Source: Laspinema palackyanum D2a (GTDB lineage Bacteria; Cyanobacteriota; Cyanobacteriia; Cyanobacteriales; Laspinemataceae). Taken from it: a stretch of 64,000 bases of DNA. A program made the translations under genes and the position numbers. A model generated the notes under the pieces. The model was not told where the DNA came from. It saw nothing but the letters and a program-made list of their open reading frames with translations, and ran no database searches. Where the stretch lies: the NCBI GenBank assembly GCA_025370845.1, contig JAMXFF010000027.1, forward strand, positions 43,992 to 107,991, written 5' to 3'. Within the stretch, counting starts at the first letter, position 1; each line of letters begins with the position of its first letter. Below are positions 42,465 through 50,696 of the stretch, in pieces.

Positions 42465-43415
42465 ATGAATCAATTTTTTTGCTCGCAACAAACCGAGGGA
42501 GAGGATTTAATCGGAACGGCAGATACGGCCCCGATTTATGTATTTATAGAATGCCCACCTCCTTGGGCAATGGACATCTCGAATTCTCGGACCCTTTCGG
42601 AGGAATTTAAACGAGATTATCTGCAACTCAGGGCAGCCGTTCAAGACAATAAATTAGAGGTGCGCTTCGGCTTCATTTATGGGAATCGCCCCGGTAACAC
42701 GACCAAACTTTTGATTTTCCGCAAACCTTCTGGGTTTGCTTTGGGCTATCAAAAGCAAGAATTTAACTTAAGCAATCTTGAGGCAACCCTGCCGATTTTA
42801 AAAACTAATTTGTTAGGGGAATTTGACATTCATCCCGCAGTCCAGGACCCGAAAGATATTTTTATTTGTACTCATGGCAGTTATGATAAATGCTGTGCCA
42901 GATATGGAAATATTTTCTATCGGCAAGCCTTAGAAACCGTGGAAAAATTATCTTTAACTCAGGTCAGAATTTGGCAATGTACCCACTTTGGAGGCCATCG
43001 GTTTGCACCCACAGCGATCGCCTTTCCCGAGGGTCGGTTTTATGGGAGACTCACCCCCGAATCTTTGACGGCAATTCTCACGCGCCAGGGAGATATTCAT
43101 TTATTAGATCCCGTGTATCGCGGTTGGTCTCTTTTACCCCATCCGGCTCAAATTGTGGAACGAGAATTGCTCCACCGTTTAGGCTGGGATTGGTTTAATT
43201 ATACCGTAAACTGTCAGATTTTAGAACAAGATGAAGAAAACAGTTATTATTGCCTAAAAATTGAATACCAATCACCGGAAGGGATTCCCAATTGCGATCG
43301 CATTGAAGTGATGAAAGACCCGAATCGGGCAGTTGCACTCCATTTATCCTGCCAAAGTGAAGCCGTTTCTCACGTTTCTCCCTTTATTATCAAAACCTGG
43401 GTAAAAATTGAATGA
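42465..43415 (+). CDS. Sucrase/ferredoxin-like [2Fe-2S] protein
   Basis: A 316-aa protein of the sucrase/ferredoxin-like family, a thioredoxin-fold ferredoxin-type module. Signature cysteines are in FICTHGSYDKCCARYG and WQCTHFGGHRFAPTAIAFPE, with YGRLTPESL following. It has no signal peptide, so it is cytosolic. It directly follows the importer genes. Family members are found beside siderophore uptake genes, so a role in reductive iron release from the imported chelate is plausible but unproven. The start is ATG 42465 or the adjacent GTG 42462, with AAGAGGG just upstream. Confidence 0.85.
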   Translation: MNQFFCSQQTEGEDLIGTADTAPIYVFIECPPPWAMDISNSRTLSEEFKRDYLQLRAAVQDNKLEVRFGFIYGNRPGNTTKLLIFRKPSGFALGYQKQEFNLSNLEATLPILKTNLLGEFDIHPAVQDPKDIFICTHGSYDKCCARYGNIFYRQALETVEKLSLTQVRIWQCTHFGGHRFAPTAIAFPEGRFYGRLTPESLTAILTRQGDIHLLDPVYRGWSLLPHPAQIVERELLHRLGWDWFNYTVNCQILEQDEENSYYCLKIEYQSPEGIPNCDRIEVMKDPNRAVALHLSCQSEAVSHVSPFIIKTWVKIE

Positions 43416-43448
43416 ATAGCACAAAGAAAGAACATTTAAACTCATAGT

Positions 43449-43496
43449 AAAAAACCCACACCCGGCGCAGCGTTCCGGAAGGAAAGGGTGGGGGTT
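43449..43496 (+). terminator. Terminator at the end of the siderophore locus
   Basis: ACCCACACCC / GGGTGGGGGT stem with an inner GCGTTCCGGAAGG loop. The same architecture, with a longer T-run, occurs at 46867-46920. Confidence 0.6.
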
Positions 43497-43789
43497 GTAG
43501 CTGGCCCCTCTATCTTCTTAATAAACTTTGTTAAAAACCCCATACACAATTGCAACCGACTTTCAAGGGGCTAGGAAAGATTTTACCTCAACTTGGGGAC
43601 TTTCCTCTATTGGACATTAAAGGGCAAAAGCCTCGAATCCCTTGCCAGAAAAGCATTTTCAGCCCTAAAACTGAGCGCCAAAACCAGAACTTGACAAATT
43701 ATTCCCCTTGGTATATGGACCGTCGCCCCCTTGGAGCCGGGTAATTTTTATCTCAACTGGCTGTAATAGTGCTAATATTTTTACGACTC

Positions 43790-43810
43790 TATTGCTAATA
43801 ACTTTCAATA
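43790..43810. promoter_or_regulatory. Fur-like operator ahead of tonB
   Basis: TATTG-N11-CAATA (core ATTGCTAATAACTTTCAAT, 13/19 identical to the receptor site, same arm spacing), 116 bp upstream of tonB. It lies in a 510-bp gap (43416-43925) otherwise lacking a gene. Confidence 0.5.
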
Positions 43811-43925
43811 GTGCTAAAAACTTTAAGGGGTGTTACTCCGGCATTTTTTGGGTGTTGGAGAAACAGGACCGAGCGATCGCGCCCCTGTTGTCCACACCGG
43901 ATGTTCTGAGGAGATCTAAGCAGGC

Positions 43926-45590
43926 ATGACTTTTTCTACCGTTTCAGCGGCGCAACGAGAACAACAAGAGGAGCAAATCAAAAAGCTGATTGGATGGACC
44001 CTGGTGGGTTCAGCCGTGGTGCATTTGGTTTTTTTGCCATTGATGGCGAACTTGATGGTGACTCGATCGCCCGAGGCGATCGAGGAACCCATTGAGTTTA
44101 TCGTTCTTGAGGAACCCGAACCCGAACCTGAACCGGAAGAGGACCCGCCACCGCCAGAACCGGAAGCATTAGCAATCCCAGAACCGGAACCGGAACCGGA
44201 ACCCGAACCCCTGCCGGAACCGGAAATGGTCGAACCCGAACCCCTGCCGGAACCGGAACCCCTGCTAGAACCGGAACCCCTGCCAGAACCGGAAATGGTC
44301 GAACCCGAACCTTTACTGCAAGAGCAACCCACCGCAGTCCCCGAACCCTTCATGCCGGAACCGACGCCGGAACCTGCACCGAGTCCTGCACCCTTAACAG
44401 CCCAGGAAGCACCATCTCTGTCCGCACCAGCACCCCTGGATCCGGTGGAAAGTCCGCCGATCGCCCAGGAACCGGAGACCCAAAATTTAGAACCCCTACC
44501 CCAGGTAGATCCTGTGGACAGACTACCGGAACCCCCGGTGGTGAGTACGGTCCCGCAAACCCCGGGTCCCGAACCCGACTGGATGAACGACTTGAACTCC
44601 GCGAATCAACCGATCGCCTTGGACGATCAAGAGGTTGCCTCGTCGAATCCGTTTGCTGAAAATATCCGGTCCCTCGATGAACCTGTGAGCGAACCGCGCT
44701 CCCTGGAACCCCCAGTTACCGGCAGTTTACCCGAAACCCCTGGAGAAGAGTTGCTCACCGAACTTCCCAACCCAGACGCAACCCCTGCGGTAGAGGAAGT
44801 CAACCCCACGGAGCGATCGCCTTGGAATGACAACATCAACGACACCCCTGCGGAACCTTTCAAACCGAATGTCCAACCCAGACCCGAGAGTCCCGTACTC
44901 AACCCCAGACCCGAGAATACCGGCAATCCCGACTTATTCTCACAACTAGAACCGAACAATCCTGCACCGAGAATAGAGGAGAATCAGAACAGCGCCCCTT
45001 CAACTTGGAATAGTAACAGTGATTTGGGAGTCAATGAACCCTTGAACCCCAATGCCAATAATGCGCCACCGCGTATTGCCGAATCTCCTGCCATCAACCC
45101 GAACCCCGGGAGTGGTGAGACGGGTTCTGACTTTCTCAATGATTTAGAAACCGCTGGCAACCCCTACTCTGGCGAGACAAATACCTCTTCAACTTCCCCC
45201 TCCACCGGGATGGGGAATAGTGATTATGATACCGCCTCCGAACCCTTTGGCGACAACATTGGACCAATGGATCCGGGCGCTAATTCCGGAGGTCCTGCCG
45301 GTTCGCCCAACGGTTCCCCAGATGGGTCCGGATCTGTAGAATGCGTTCGCTGCGATCGCCCCCGCTATCCGAGAATTGCCAAAGAAGCCGGATTGGAAGG
45401 GGTTGTTTTACTCAGTATGGATATCGACCCGGCGGGTAACGTGATTGACGTCACCGTAGTAGAGTCTAGTGGTAATACGTCCCTGGATAACTCAGCGGAG
45501 AAACAAGTTCGGAATTGGAAATTTGAGCCATCAGAGAATGGTCAGCAGAATCTGATGCGTAGCATTAGATTCCGCCTAGATGATCCATAA
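43926..45590 (+). CDS. tonB: TonB-family energy transducer
   Basis: A 554-aa TonB protein that couples the inner-membrane proton-motive force to outer-membrane siderophore receptors. One membrane helix is at about 20-42 (KLIGWTLVGSAVVHLVFLPL). A long periplasm-spanning Glu-Pro-rich segment follows (EPEPEPEPE repeats, about 58-140), then a Pro/Asn/Ser-rich linker. The C-terminal TonB domain is at about 470-552 (RPRYPRIAKEAGLEGVVLLS, then VRNWKFEPSENG). It is much longer than enteric TonB (about 240 aa). ExbB/ExbD are not in the window. A Fur-like site upstream ties it to the adjacent siderophore locus. Confidence 0.92.
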   Translation: MTFSTVSAAQREQQEEQIKKLIGWTLVGSAVVHLVFLPLMANLMVTRSPEAIEEPIEFIVLEEPEPEPEPEEDPPPPEPEALAIPEPEPEPEPEPLPEPEMVEPEPLPEPEPLLEPEPLPEPEMVEPEPLLQEQPTAVPEPFMPEPTPEPAPSPAPLTAQEAPSLSAPAPLDPVESPPIAQEPETQNLEPLPQVDPVDRLPEPPVVSTVPQTPGPEPDWMNDLNSANQPIALDDQEVASSNPFAENIRSLDEPVSEPRSLEPPVTGSLPETPGEELLTELPNPDATPAVEEVNPTERSPWNDNINDTPAEPFKPNVQPRPESPVLNPRPENTGNPDLFSQLEPNNPAPRIEENQNSAPSTWNSNSDLGVNEPLNPNANNAPPRIAESPAINPNPGSGETGSDFLNDLETAGNPYSGETNTSSTSPSTGMGNSDYDTASEPFGDNIGPMDPGANSGGPAGSPNGSPDGSGSVECVRCDRPRYPRIAKEAGLEGVVLLSMDIDPAGNVIDVTVVESSGNTSLDNSAEKQVRNWKFEPSENGQQNLMRSIRFRLDDP

Positions 45591-45681
45591 ATGATGGGGT
45601 ACGGTGGGTGATTTGTTTGAATCTCACCGCCACTGGCAACCCAAACCCCTAACTTAATGTTGTTTACCCTGAATTTAATCT

Positions 45682-46863
45682 ATGCTTCGTTCTATCCACT
45701 CAGTCGGAATTCCCTTGTCCATCGCCCTCGCCTTGACTCTTCCCTGGCCTGCGATCGCCGGTGTGGTCACCTTACCCGATGGCGGTCGTTGTGAGGGAGA
45801 ACTGCTTGAGGGCAAACTCAGTGGTCCGGCAGTCTGCACCTATGCCAATGGCGATCGCTATGAAGGAGAGTTTAAAGAGGGCCAACCTCATGGTAGAGGC
45901 GTTTATACTTTTGCCGATAATAGTCGGTATGAAGGGGAATTTAGCAATGGTCAATTTAATGGAACGGGAGTCCGGGAATTTGCTAATGGTACTCGCTACG
46001 AAGGCACATTTAAAGATGGCAAATTTCACGGCAACGGGTCCTATACTTCGGGGAATGGCATCCGATTTGAAGGAGAATTTTTAGAAGGGTCTCCTGCCGG
46101 TAACGGCACCTTTGTATTTGCCAATGGCAACCGCTGCACGGGAACCGTTGCCGAGGGTAAACTCAACGGTCAAGGGTCTTGTGAATATGCCAATGGCAAT
46201 CGTTATGAAGGGGAATTGGTGAATAGTCAACCCCAAGGGCAGGGAATTTATACCTTTGCCGATGGCGGAAAGTACGAGGGCCAATTTACCGAAGGCCAAT
46301 TAAATGGTCAAGGGGTGCGCGAGTATAGCAATGGCGATCGCTATGAAGGAGCGTTTGTCAATGGCAAACCCGAGGGCCGGGGAATTTTCACCTTTGCCGA
46401 TCGCAGTCGCTATGAGGGGGAATTTAGGGACGGTCAATTTAATGGGGAAGGAGTGCGCGAATTTACCAATGGCAACCGTTATCAAGGGCCGTTTGTCAAT
46501 GGCAAACCTCAAGGACGCGGAACCCTAACCTTTCAGAATGGCAATCAGTATGAAGGGGAATTTGTCGAGGGCAAATTTAATGGGGAAGGGGTGTTTACCT
46601 TTGCCAACGGCAACCGTTATGCTGGCACGTTTCGCGATGGTCAGTTTAGCGGACAAGGCATCTACAGTTTTGCCAATGGCGATCGCTGTGAAGGGGAATT
46701 TTCCGACGGGAAATTTCACGGCACCGGAAGCTGCACCTACGCCAATGGCGATCGCTATCAAGGCCAATTTTCCCAAGGTGAAAAACACGGAACCGGCATC
46801 TATATTTATGCCGACGGCACCCGCATCGAGGGCAGTTGGCAAAACGGAGAACTGACAAATTAG
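45682..46863 (+). CDS. Exported MORN-repeat protein, 16 units
   Basis: A 393-aa protein with a signal peptide (HSVGIPLSIALALTLPWPAI, cleaved near residue 26) followed by 16 consecutive 23-residue MORN units of the form YEGEF.DGKF.G.GV.TFANG.R. The repeats fill the protein to its end. MORN arrays form beta-hairpin ladders that mediate lipid or protein contacts. Here export suggests the periplasm or cell surface. There is no fused catalytic domain. The DNA repeat character makes array length prone to change. It lies 91 bp after tonB on the same strand; a link to TonB function is not evident. Confidence 0.9.
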   Translation: MLRSIHSVGIPLSIALALTLPWPAIAGVVTLPDGGRCEGELLEGKLSGPAVCTYANGDRYEGEFKEGQPHGRGVYTFADNSRYEGEFSNGQFNGTGVREFANGTRYEGTFKDGKFHGNGSYTSGNGIRFEGEFLEGSPAGNGTFVFANGNRCTGTVAEGKLNGQGSCEYANGNRYEGELVNSQPQGQGIYTFADGGKYEGQFTEGQLNGQGVREYSNGDRYEGAFVNGKPEGRGIFTFADRSRYEGEFRDGQFNGEGVREFTNGNRYQGPFVNGKPQGRGTLTFQNGNQYEGEFVEGKFNGEGVFTFANGNRYAGTFRDGQFSGQGIYSFANGDRCEGEFSDGKFHGTGSCTYANGDRYQGQFSQGEKHGTGIYIYADGTRIEGSWQNGELTN

Positions 46864-46866
46864 AGC

Positions 46867-46920
46867 AAAAACCCGCACCCTGTTCGCGTAGCGTTCTGTA
46901 AGGAAAGGGTGTGGGTTTTT
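46867..46920. terminator. Bidirectional terminator between convergent genes
   Basis: AAAACCCGCACCCT / AGGGTGTGGGTTTTT stem with an internal GCGTAGCGTTCTGTAAGG loop; U-rich on both strands. It serves the MORN gene and the minus-strand gene at 46922. Confidence 0.75.
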
Positions 46921-46921
46921 G

Positions 46922-47533
46922 CTAACAAATGGGTTGATTGCCCGGATTAACCGCATGAATGTCTTCAGTCCCCGATTCGGGCCACGATCGCCGATAGGAT
47001 GCCTCTTCCGGTTTACCCCATCCCAGTTGCAGGAGGATTTCCAGGAAATCGGATTTTTCCCATTTAAACAGGGTCGCCCATTCGGTTTTGAGGGCGATCG
47101 CCTCCACATCCGCTTTAGAAATTTGGCGATCATTTAACCCATTATTGACCCGCAGATACAAATCCATTCCCTCAGTCACTTCATCCCAAAACGACAACAG
47201 AGCCGGTTTTGCCGCCTTCACGGTCTCCAGGTCCTCCGGTAGCGCAATCAACTGATCATGGAGTTGAGGATAGGAGAGGGTTTTGCCTTTTAGGGTAATT
47301 TCATGGCAAATCAGACCCGACACCTGATGCGATCGCTGATAGTCATGCACCGCTGCCTTAAAATCTTGATAAGCCGTAAACTTTTGCAGACCTTCCGGCT
47401 TGAGGAACTGGTCAACCACCGAAAGCCCGATCGCCGGAGTCGCCGACAAGTTCAAACGCTCCCCTCTCAGGCAAGCGCGGCGCTCCTGTTCTAAAATTTC
47501 GATTAACTCCTGCGTGCTGTAGACCTTCGCCAT
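46922..47533 (-). CDS. Conserved-looking protein of unknown function
   Basis: A 203-aa cytosolic protein starting MAKVYSTQELIEILEQERRA. It is mostly helical, without signal peptide or membrane segment. Notable stretches are NLSATPAIGLSVVDQFLKPE, LICHEITLKGKTLSYPQLHD and WDEVTEGMDLYLRVNNGLND. No family is recognised with confidence. The ATG at 47533 begins the longest frame. It converges with the MORN gene across a shared terminator. Confidence 0.65.
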   Translation of the reverse strand: MAKVYSTQELIEILEQERRACLRGERLNLSATPAIGLSVVDQFLKPEGLQKFTAYQDFKAAVHDYQRSHQVSGLICHEITLKGKTLSYPQLHDQLIALPEDLETVKAAKPALLSFWDEVTEGMDLYLRVNNGLNDRQISKADVEAIALKTEWATLFKWEKSDFLEILLQLGWGKPEEASYRRSWPESGTEDIHAVNPGNQPIC

Positions 47534-47673
47534 CAGAACACCATCGGGTTGGACTTTACCGATAGTTTAACCTGGCTCAGGTACTCCAGGGGTGGGATAG
47601 GCTACCCAAAATTGGGGTAAATCTGGCGAGGCGACTGCCCCCTAGCTGGGACCCCTCGCCCATCCGGTCTCAA

Positions 47674-48132
47674 TTAACCCGTTCTACCATACCGTCCCAT
47701 CAGTTCCACTGCCCCTAAAATATGACCTTCCATTGCCGATTTCACCTCGGCTTTGGTGGCCCCTGGTTCCAGACTCAGCAGTGTATCTAAGGCATACAGT
47801 TTGAAAAAATAGCGGTGGGTTCCCTCCTCGGGACAAGGTGCACTATATCCTAGGGAGTCAAAATCATTTTTTCCCTGGACTCCGCCTCGTTCCAGTCTCG
47901 GTTCATTTGGCACACCGTGAGGCAGGTGACGAATATTCGCCGGAATATCATAAGCCAGCCAGTGAGTTAAGCTGCGCGTCGCCACATCCGGATCTTCCAT
48001 AATCAGGACAAAACTAATCGTCCCAGGCGGGGGGGAGTCCCAACTCAGGGGTGGAGAAGTCTTTTCACCATCGCAGGTATGTTCAAACGGAAGGGTATTC
48101 CCAATGAAAAAAGCAGGACTTTTAAATTCCAT
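47674..48132 (-). CDS. YbhB/YbcL family protein (PEBP / Raf kinase inhibitor-like)
   Basis: A 152-aa phosphatidylethanolamine-binding-protein-like protein. The family hallmarks are FEHTCDGEKTSPPLSW, LIMEDPDVATRSLTHWLAYD, the IRHLPHGVPN turn and YSAPCPEEGTHRYFFKLYAL. Bacterial members are small, cytosolic and of unclear ligand. It has no signal peptide and is monocistronic. The 48133-48639 gap upstream contains no gene I can support. Confidence 0.92.
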   Translation of the reverse strand: MEFKSPAFFIGNTLPFEHTCDGEKTSPPLSWDSPPPGTISFVLIMEDPDVATRSLTHWLAYDIPANIRHLPHGVPNEPRLERGGVQGKNDFDSLGYSAPCPEEGTHRYFFKLYALDTLLSLEPGATKAEVKSAMEGHILGAVELMGRYGRTG

Positions 48133-48639
48133 GACGTTAATACAGTTGACAGTTAGCTCAGTGCGAGTGGTGTTTTTATCAATCGTTCTATTTTAACGGC
48201 TGAGGAGATATCTCGCTGCTTGGGCACCCACTCCCCAGTAAAACTTTCCCCTTTTACTCATCCTTGGACCACCCAAGGGCGATCGCCTGACCCGCATCTG
48301 GACCCCTGGGTTTTGGTTACCCATTTGCCGCCCTTCCTCAAAAATCTAACTTCCGATAGATAGATGATACTTTCTTCAGTTAGAGAGTCTTGACAATTGA
48401 GTTGAGTTATCATTCCTATCATGACCCAAAAAGGTACTCCATAGAGCGCCTTCGGTCCCTCCTAGAAAAGGTTCGCTAAATCGAGCAGACAATTTCCCCC
48501 TGGATGGAAGAAGGAATCTCGTATAAAGCCTTCCCTTCTTTGGACCCATACTGCCTTTAAGCAAACTCATCAGGAGTCTCAACAGACACCGAGTGGGTTG
48601 TGCTAGTGATTTATTTTTTTAAACCAAGAGAGAACTTTA

Positions 48640-50301
48640 ATGGCTAAGGCGATTGAATTTAAGTTATTTGCACCCTATAATAAAGGGGCCGCACTGATCG
48701 GCTCATTTTCCAAATGGGAAAACATTCCGATGGAAAAAGACGACCAGGGTTATTTTCGCACTTCAGTCAACCTCGAAGATGGGGTTTATGAGTATAAATT
48801 CCGAGTTCAGACTAAAACCGAATATTTAGATCCGGATTCCTGGGTGTATGCGATCGACCCTTATGCCAAGGAAATTGATAAAACGGGGCAAAATGCAATT
48901 CTCAGAATTAAAGACGGGCAACCAATTGTTGATACTTATGTTTGGCAGCATGACCAGGTTCCCTTACCGAGCAATGGGGAGTTAGTCATCTATGAAATGC
49001 TGGTGGGTAACTTTTGCGGACAGAAAGAGGACCGAGAACAAGGAAGTTTTGAAGCGGCGATCGCTAAATTAGATTACTTAGCAGACTTGGGAATTAATGC
49101 CATTGAATTAATGCCCGTCATGGCAGGAGACCAAGGCTGGGGATATCTCGTCAGTCACTATTTTGCCCCCGCCCCTCATTACGGTTCCTCCTTCGACTTG
49201 AAACGCTTTATTGATGAATGTCATGCCCGAGGAATTCGGGTGATTCTGGATATAGTTTTGAACCATTCCAATGATGAATGTCCCTTGCTAAAAATTGACC
49301 GAGATTACTGGTACTATCACCATAAGCATTATCCCGATGATGATAACAATTGGTGGGGTCCAGAATTTAATTACGACCATCATGATTCTAACTTAGATAT
49401 TCGTCCCGCGTGGTCTTTTACCGGGGATGTCGTCCAGTATTGGATTCAAGAATACCATATTGACGGATTCCGTTATGATGCCTTGAGTCAACTCGCCAAT
49501 TGGGAGTATTTACATTGGATTGCCAACCTCGCCCGAGAAACCGCTGGGTCTAAACCCTTTTATAATATCGGAGAACATATCCCCGAAAAGCCCAAATATG
49601 CCCGGTTTGAAGGGCCGATGGATGGCTGTTGGCATGAGAGCTTTCACTACTTCTTAGTAGACTATATTTGCAATAATGATAGCTTAGACCTTGAGCAATT
49701 CAAGGAAGTGCTAGATTGCAAAACCCAGGGGTATGAAGCTTCCACCAATGTGATTAATTACCTCTCTAACCATGACCAGGAGCGGATCCTCAATTTGTTA
49801 GGCGATCGGGGCATTTTTGATGATCATGCCTTTCGCCGAACTAAACTAGGGGCAGCAATTTTAATGACCACCGTCGGTATCCCTATGCTGTGGATGGGTC
49901 AAGAATTTGGTCAAGATAGCTGTGAACATCCCAATCAAACTTGCGAACTGAAATGGTATCTGTTAGACAACGAACGCAACCGCAGTTTGTTTGATTATTA
50001 TAAGGGATTAATCGCCTTACGCAGGCAGAATTATGCGATTCAAAGCGAAAATATCGAGTTTATCCACGAAAATCCCGAAGACCAAGTGATTGCTTATATT
50101 CGCTGGAATGAGGAAGGGTCCAGAGTCGTCGTCGTTGCCAATTTTTCCGGCAATTTTCTCGGAGGTTATACCATTCCCGACTTTCCCGATAATGGCAAAT
50201 GGCACGAATGGACAAGAAACTACGATATTGAATCTCACGATAACCAATTAGTTCTTGATTTGGGTGAATATGAGGCCCAGGTTTTTGTCTGGAATCAGTA
50301 A
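48640..50301 (+). CDS. GH13 alpha-amylase family enzyme with N-terminal CBM48-like domain
   Basis: A 553-aa alpha-glucan-active enzyme. The N-terminal beta domain (IEFKLFAPYNKGAALIGSFS, about 4-90) resembles CBM48/E-set modules of branching enzymes. The TIM barrel shows the GH13 regions VILDIVLNHS, GFRYDALSQ (nucleophile Asp), NIGEH (acid/base Glu) and YLSNHDQER (transition-state Asp), followed by a C-terminal beta domain. It resembles branching-enzyme or trehalohydrolase-like GH13 groups; the exact reaction (hydrolysis versus transfer) cannot be fixed here. No signal peptide, so intracellular glycogen metabolism is likely. Confidence 0.88.
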   Translation: MAKAIEFKLFAPYNKGAALIGSFSKWENIPMEKDDQGYFRTSVNLEDGVYEYKFRVQTKTEYLDPDSWVYAIDPYAKEIDKTGQNAILRIKDGQPIVDTYVWQHDQVPLPSNGELVIYEMLVGNFCGQKEDREQGSFEAAIAKLDYLADLGINAIELMPVMAGDQGWGYLVSHYFAPAPHYGSSFDLKRFIDECHARGIRVILDIVLNHSNDECPLLKIDRDYWYYHHKHYPDDDNNWWGPEFNYDHHDSNLDIRPAWSFTGDVVQYWIQEYHIDGFRYDALSQLANWEYLHWIANLARETAGSKPFYNIGEHIPEKPKYARFEGPMDGCWHESFHYFLVDYICNNDSLDLEQFKEVLDCKTQGYEASTNVINYLSNHDQERILNLLGDRGIFDDHAFRRTKLGAAILMTTVGIPMLWMGQEFGQDSCEHPNQTCELKWYLLDNERNRSLFDYYKGLIALRRQNYAIQSENIEFIHENPEDQVIAYIRWNEEGSRVVVVANFSGNFLGGYTIPDFPDNGKWHEWTRNYDIESHDNQLVLDLGEYEAQVFVWNQ

Positions 50302-50355
50302 GGGTTTGATTAAAGTCAATCTAACTCATTAAACCTATTGCTGTCATTCCGCAGA

Positions 50356-50392
50356 GATCCCCCCAACCCCCCTTAAAAAGGGGGGCTTAAGA
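50356..50392. repeat. G/C-run hairpin repeat, copy 1
   Basis: GATCCCCCCAACCCCCCTTA followed by AAAAGGGGGGCTTAAGA. An inverted near-copy lies at 50532-50568, inside the element at 50512-50592. Confidence 0.7.
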
Positions 50393-50481
50393 CAATTCTA
50401 CAAATTGTGTAATCAGGAGTGGGAGCAGATTGCTCCCTATTTCTGCTGGACTTACACAAATTTTGACAATATCCCAAAAAG

Positions 50482-50509
50482 GTAGAGGCGCTTCACGAAG
50501 CGCCTCTAC
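50482..50509. repeat. REP-like palindrome, copy 5, with paired substitutions
   Basis: Arms GTAGAGGCGCTTC / GAAGCGCCTCTAC around AC. Compared with the other copies, A to C in one arm is matched by T to G in the other, so the palindrome is kept. Confidence 0.8.
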
Positions 50510-50511
50510 AT

Positions 50512-50592
50512 TAGACCTCTTGCATAAATCTCTTAAGCCCCCCTTCTTAAGGGGGGTTGGGGGGATCAATCCGTTATTTTGCAAGAGGTCTA
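50512..50592. mobile_element. 81-bp MITE-like element
   Basis: Perfect 13-bp terminal inverted repeats TAGACCTCTTGCA / TGCAAGAGGTCTA enclose a C-run/G-run hairpin. It has no coding capacity. It lies in the 395-bp repeat-filled gap between the GH13 and cardiolipin synthase genes. The parent transposon is not in the window. Confidence 0.65.
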
Positions 50593-50696
50593 TTATGGTT
50601 TTAATGTTAAAGATGGCGTAAGTCCCGCAAGAGAACAAGCTACTCCCACGGATAAAAGGAAGGAAAAAGCAATCCCCAATTTAGGCGCAAAATTCC

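Noticed and set aside
43916..44353. Minus-strand Gly/Ser-repeat open frame
   Set aside because: It is the antisense reading of the Glu-Pro-rich segment of tonB, with no independent support.
46525..47133. Minus-strand 202-codon frame overlapping the MORN gene and the next gene
   Set aside because: The antisense of a 23-residue periodic repeat gives long open frames; it crosses a clear terminator and has no domain.
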